The notes under the pieces are model-generated. The model saw only the letters and a program-made list of their open reading frames with translations. It searched no databases and was not told where the DNA came from. This document shows, piece after piece, positions 61,534 through 64,000 of a stretch of 64,000 nucleotides of DNA; the stretch's first letter is position 1, and every line of letters starts with the position of its first letter. The translations under genes were made by a program, and so were the position numbers. The stretch comes from Streptomyces griseoviridis (lineage in GTDB: Bacteria > Actinomycetota > Actinomycetes > Streptomycetales > Streptomycetaceae). The stretch spans positions 6,945,501 through 7,009,500 of the forward strand of contig NZ_CP029078.1 of NCBI RefSeq assembly GCF_005222485.1, read 5' to 3'.

Positions 61534-63276
61534 ATGGCCAAGCAGAACGTCGCCGAACAGTTCGTCGACATCCTCGTCCGCGCCGGAGTGGAACGCCTCT
61601 ACGGCGTCGTCGGCGACAGCCTCAACCCCGTCGTGGACGCGGTGCGCCGAAACTCGGCCATCGACTGGGTGCACGTCCGCCACGAGGAGACCGCCGCCTT
61701 CGCGGCCGGCGCGGAGGCGCAGATCACCGGGAAGCTCACCGCGTGCGCCGGCTCCTGCGGACCGGGCAACCTCCACCTCATCAACGGGCTCTACGACGCG
61801 CACCGCTCGATGGCCCCCGTGCTCGCCCTCGCCTCGCAGATCCCGTCGAGCGAGATCGGCCTCGGCTACTTCCAGGAGACCCACCCGGACCGGCTGTTCA
61901 CCGAGTGCAGCCACTACTGCGAGCTGATCTCCAGCCCGCAGCAGATGCCCCGGCTGCTCCAGAGCGCCATCCAGCACGCCGTCGGCCAGTCCGGCGTCAG
62001 CGTCGTCTCCCTCCCCGGTGACATCGCCTCCGAGGCAGCCCCCGACAAACCCGTGGAGACCGCCCTCGTCACCTCCCGGCCCACGGTCCGACCGGGCGAC
62101 GCCGAGATCGACCAGCTCGTCGACCTCATCGACCGCGCCCGGCGGGTCACCCTGTTCTGCGGCAGCGGCACGGCCGGCGCGCACGCCGAGGTCATGGAGT
62201 TCGCCGAGAAGATCAAGTCGCCGGTCGGGCACGCGCTGCGCGGCAAGGAGTGGATCCAGTACGACAACCCGTACGACGTCGGCATGAGCGGACTGCTCGG
62301 GTACGGCGCCGCCTACGAAGCCACCCACGAGTGTGATCTGCTCATCCTGCTGGGCACCGACTTCCCGTACAACGCGTTCCTGCCCGACGACGTGAAGATC
62401 GCCCAGGTCGACGTCCGCCCCGAACGCCTCGGCCGGCGCTCGAAGTTGGACCTCGCCGTCTGGGGCGATGTGCGCGAGACGCTGCGCTGTCTCACCCCGC
62501 GTGTGAAGCCCAAGGAGAACCGGCGCTTCCTCGACAAGATGCTCAAGAAACACGCCGACGCGCTGGAGGGCGTCGTCAAGGCGTACACCAGGAAGGTCGA
62601 GAAGCACGTCCCGATCCACCCCGAGTACGTGGCGTCCGTCCTCGACGAACTCGCCGCCGAGGACGCCGTGTTCACCGTCGACACCGGCATGTGCAACGTC
62701 TGGGCGGCCCGCTACATCACGCCCAACGGCCGCCGCCGGGTGATCGGTTCGTTCTCCCACGGCTCGATGGCGAACGCGCTGCCGATGGCGATCGGCGCCC
62801 AGTTCACCGACAGGGAGCGGCAGGTCGTCTCGATGTCGGGGGACGGCGGGTTCTCCATGCTGATGGGCGACTTCCTCACCCTGGTCCAGTACGACCTCCC
62901 GGTGAAGGTCGTCCTCTTCAACAACTCCTCCCTCGGCATGGTCGAGTTGGAGATGCTGGTCGCGGGACTGCCCTCCTACGGCACCACCAACAAGAACCCG
63001 GACTTCTCCGCCGTCGCCCGCGCCTGCGGCGCCTACGGTGTGCGGGTGGAGAAGCCCAAGGATCTCCCGGGCGCGCTGAAGGCGGCGTTCAAGCACAAGG
63101 GCCCGGCCCTCGTCGACATCGTCACCGACCCCAACGCCCTGTCCATCCCTCCGAAGATCAGCAGCGACATGGTCACCGGGTTCGCCCTCTCCGCGTCGAA
63201 GATCGTCCTGGACGGCGGGGTCGGCCGGATGCTCCAGATGGCCCGCTCCAACATCCGCAACGTGCCCCGGCCCTGA
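61534..63276 (+). CDS. poxB: pyruvate dehydrogenase (quinone)
   Basis: A 580-aa thiamine-diphosphate flavoenzyme that decarboxylates pyruvate to acetate, passing electrons to membrane quinone. The N-terminal domain has the ThDP-activating Glu in VRHEETAAFAAGAEA and CAGSCGPGNLHLINGLYDAH. The middle FAD domain is VTLFCGSGTAGAHAEVMEF. The ThDP/Mg motif is VSMSGDGGFSMLMGDFLTLV then VKVVLFNN. The C-terminus (FALSASKIVLDGGVGRMLQM) is the amphipathic lipid-binding tail region. The ATG at 61534 is chosen because family similarity begins there. Confidence 0.93.
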   Translation: MAKQNVAEQFVDILVRAGVERLYGVVGDSLNPVVDAVRRNSAIDWVHVRHEETAAFAAGAEAQITGKLTACAGSCGPGNLHLINGLYDAHRSMAPVLALASQIPSSEIGLGYFQETHPDRLFTECSHYCELISSPQQMPRLLQSAIQHAVGQSGVSVVSLPGDIASEAAPDKPVETALVTSRPTVRPGDAEIDQLVDLIDRARRVTLFCGSGTAGAHAEVMEFAEKIKSPVGHALRGKEWIQYDNPYDVGMSGLLGYGAAYEATHECDLLILLGTDFPYNAFLPDDVKIAQVDVRPERLGRRSKLDLAVWGDVRETLRCLTPRVKPKENRRFLDKMLKKHADALEGVVKAYTRKVEKHVPIHPEYVASVLDELAAEDAVFTVDTGMCNVWAARYITPNGRRRVIGSFSHGSMANALPMAIGAQFTDRERQVVSMSGDGGFSMLMGDFLTLVQYDLPVKVVLFNNSSLGMVELEMLVAGLPSYGTTNKNPDFSAVARACGAYGVRVEKPKDLPGALKAAFKHKGPALVDIVTDPNALSIPPKISSDMVTGFALSASKIVLDGGVGRMLQMARSNIRNVPRP

Positions 63277-63305
63277 CCCTCCGCTGCCCCTCCCGACTCC
63301 TCCGC

Positions 63306-64000
63306 TCAGCCGTCGTACGGCATCCACTGCCGCTGGGAGCCGCTCGACCCGTACCAGTAGCGGGGCAGGCCCTTGATGCTGGTGGTGTGGAAGGGGCGGC
63401 CGTGGTCGTCGACGCGGGTGGTGCCGGTGCGGCCCTGCGAGGACCAGTCCAGCTCCAGGTACCAGGTCGCGTCGTACCGTTCGGTCTCCGCCGTCACCAG
63501 CAGCACCTCAGGGTCGGAGGCGGAGACCCGGTAGGGGAAGCGGACGGCGGGGATCGGGTGCTCGCCGTCCGCGCCCGCGACCGAGCGGGCGATCGGGCGG
63601 TCGACGTCCAGGTTCACCGCGAAGGCGCGCGGCGTCAGCGAACCGCCGCAGCCCTGGTCCATCGCGTAGGCGTTGCCCCCGAGCGGCGCCCCCCGCCCGG
63701 CCACCCGGACCCGAAGTGCCTCCAGGACCACGGCCGTCGACGACTTCCCCTGCACCGAGATCCTGACCATCGTCTGGTGCCCGTGCACGGCGCCCTGCGT
63801 CGCCGCCCAGCCGGCCGCGTCCTGCTGCACCGGGGGCGGCGGGACCTGCCGTGGCTCCTTGGCGATGACGTAGTCGTGGCCGCAGCCCTGCTGCCAGACC
63901 TGCGAGTCGGCCGTCCAGGTGAGCGGCGTGCCCGCGGGGTTCGCGCCGCCGTCGGGAGCCTTCCCGTCGCGCTCCCGCCGCTTTTCTGCGGCGGGGGAGA
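63306..64000 (-). CDS. extracytoplasmic-type domain protein (partial, N-terminus outside window)
   Basis: The frame is open from the right edge to the stop at 63306 (231 codons). The visible part starts with a basic, Pro/Gly-rich linker, then a domain with TWTADSQVWQQGCGHDYVIA, WAATQGAVHGHQTMVRISVQ, LRVRVAGRGAPLGGNAYAMD and QGCGG. It ends RYWYGSSGSQRQWMPYDG. The two Cys pairs suggest an exported domain. Many Streptomyces proteins with an N-terminal HTH, a membrane helix and such a C-terminal domain are annotated as transcriptional regulators; the N-terminus needed to decide is missing. Convergent with poxB. Confidence 0.7.
   Translation of the reverse strand, partial: SPAAEKRRERDGKAPDGGANPAGTPLTWTADSQVWQQGCGHDYVIAKEPRQVPPPPVQQDAAGWAATQGAVHGHQTMVRISVQGKSSTAVVLEALRVRVAGRGAPLGGNAYAMDQGCGGSLTPRAFAVNLDVDRPIARSVAGADGEHPIPAVRFPYRVSASDPEVLLVTAETERYDATWYLELDWSSQGRTGTTRVDDHGRPFHTTSIKGLPRYWYGSSGSQRQWMPYDG

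Overview
The window is a segment of a high-GC actinobacterial chromosome, almost certainly Streptomyces. The base composition is extremely GC-rich, GTG and TTG starts are common, and the proteins are typical of the genus: alditol oxidase, twin-arginine (Tat) secreted carbohydrate-active enzymes, ROK and LacI regulators, and an assimilatory sulfur operon with the leader peptide known from this group. It reads as ordinary chromosome. I saw no rRNA, tRNA, transposase, integrase or CRISPR array.

Layout. (1) 1-6.7 kb, minus strand: a sulfate/sulfonate assimilation operon, sir - small zinc-ribbon protein - cysH - cysC - cysD - cysN - SsuA-like binding protein, with several 4-nt stop/start overlaps and a 27-codon leader peptide upstream. 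(2) 6.8-15.4 kb: housekeeping and regulatory genes (GNAT, a secreted protein, a GAF-domain regulator, AidB-like flavoprotein, YihY/BrkB membrane protein, AraC regulator, VOC protein, ThuA-like protein). (3) 15.4-20.9 kb: a candidate peptide-maturation system made of a 100-residue His-rich peptide with a leader-like N-terminus and a PqqD-like/M50 site-2-protease fusion. It meets tail to tail, with a 46-bp overlap, a DrrAB-type ABC exporter operon that also carries a DUF4097 protein and a ribbon-helix-helix protein.

(4) 21-50 kb: a plant polysaccharide (pectin / rhamnogalacturonan-I / arabinogalactan) utilisation region. It holds a LacI regulator, three GH43 enzymes, a PL4 rhamnogalacturonan lyase, a CE12-type acetylesterase, a GH154/DUF2264 protein, a GH2 beta-galactosidase, a sugar ABC importer (binding protein and two permeases, no ATPase) and a ROK regulator, with a few other enzymes in between. 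AAGCGCTT-type operators lie before lacI, the first GH43 gene and the CE12 gene, and the ABC operon has a good promoter with a palindrome in it, so LacI/ROK control by released sugars is the natural reading. (5) 50-53.6 kb: alditol oxidase, then a flavin split-barrel protein paired with a radical-SAM protein that has a non-canonical cysteine motif. (6) 54-64 kb: a membrane protein joining sigma-like segments, a zinc anti-sigma motif and a cellulose-binding module; rsgA; an Ada/AlkA fusion coupled to ogt (alkylation repair); DUF456; a degenerate PP2C-like protein; poxB; and a truncated membrane or secreted protein at the edge.

The intergenic DNA is rich in short tandem repeats (5-, 10-, 11-, 14- and 15-bp units, plus 34- and 35-bp duplications). 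One such repeat has apparently expanded inside a GH43 coding sequence as an Asp-Val-Asn linker. Start codons were chosen from visible ribosome-binding sites, overlaps and the known extent of each family. All family assignments come from reading motifs, not from searches.
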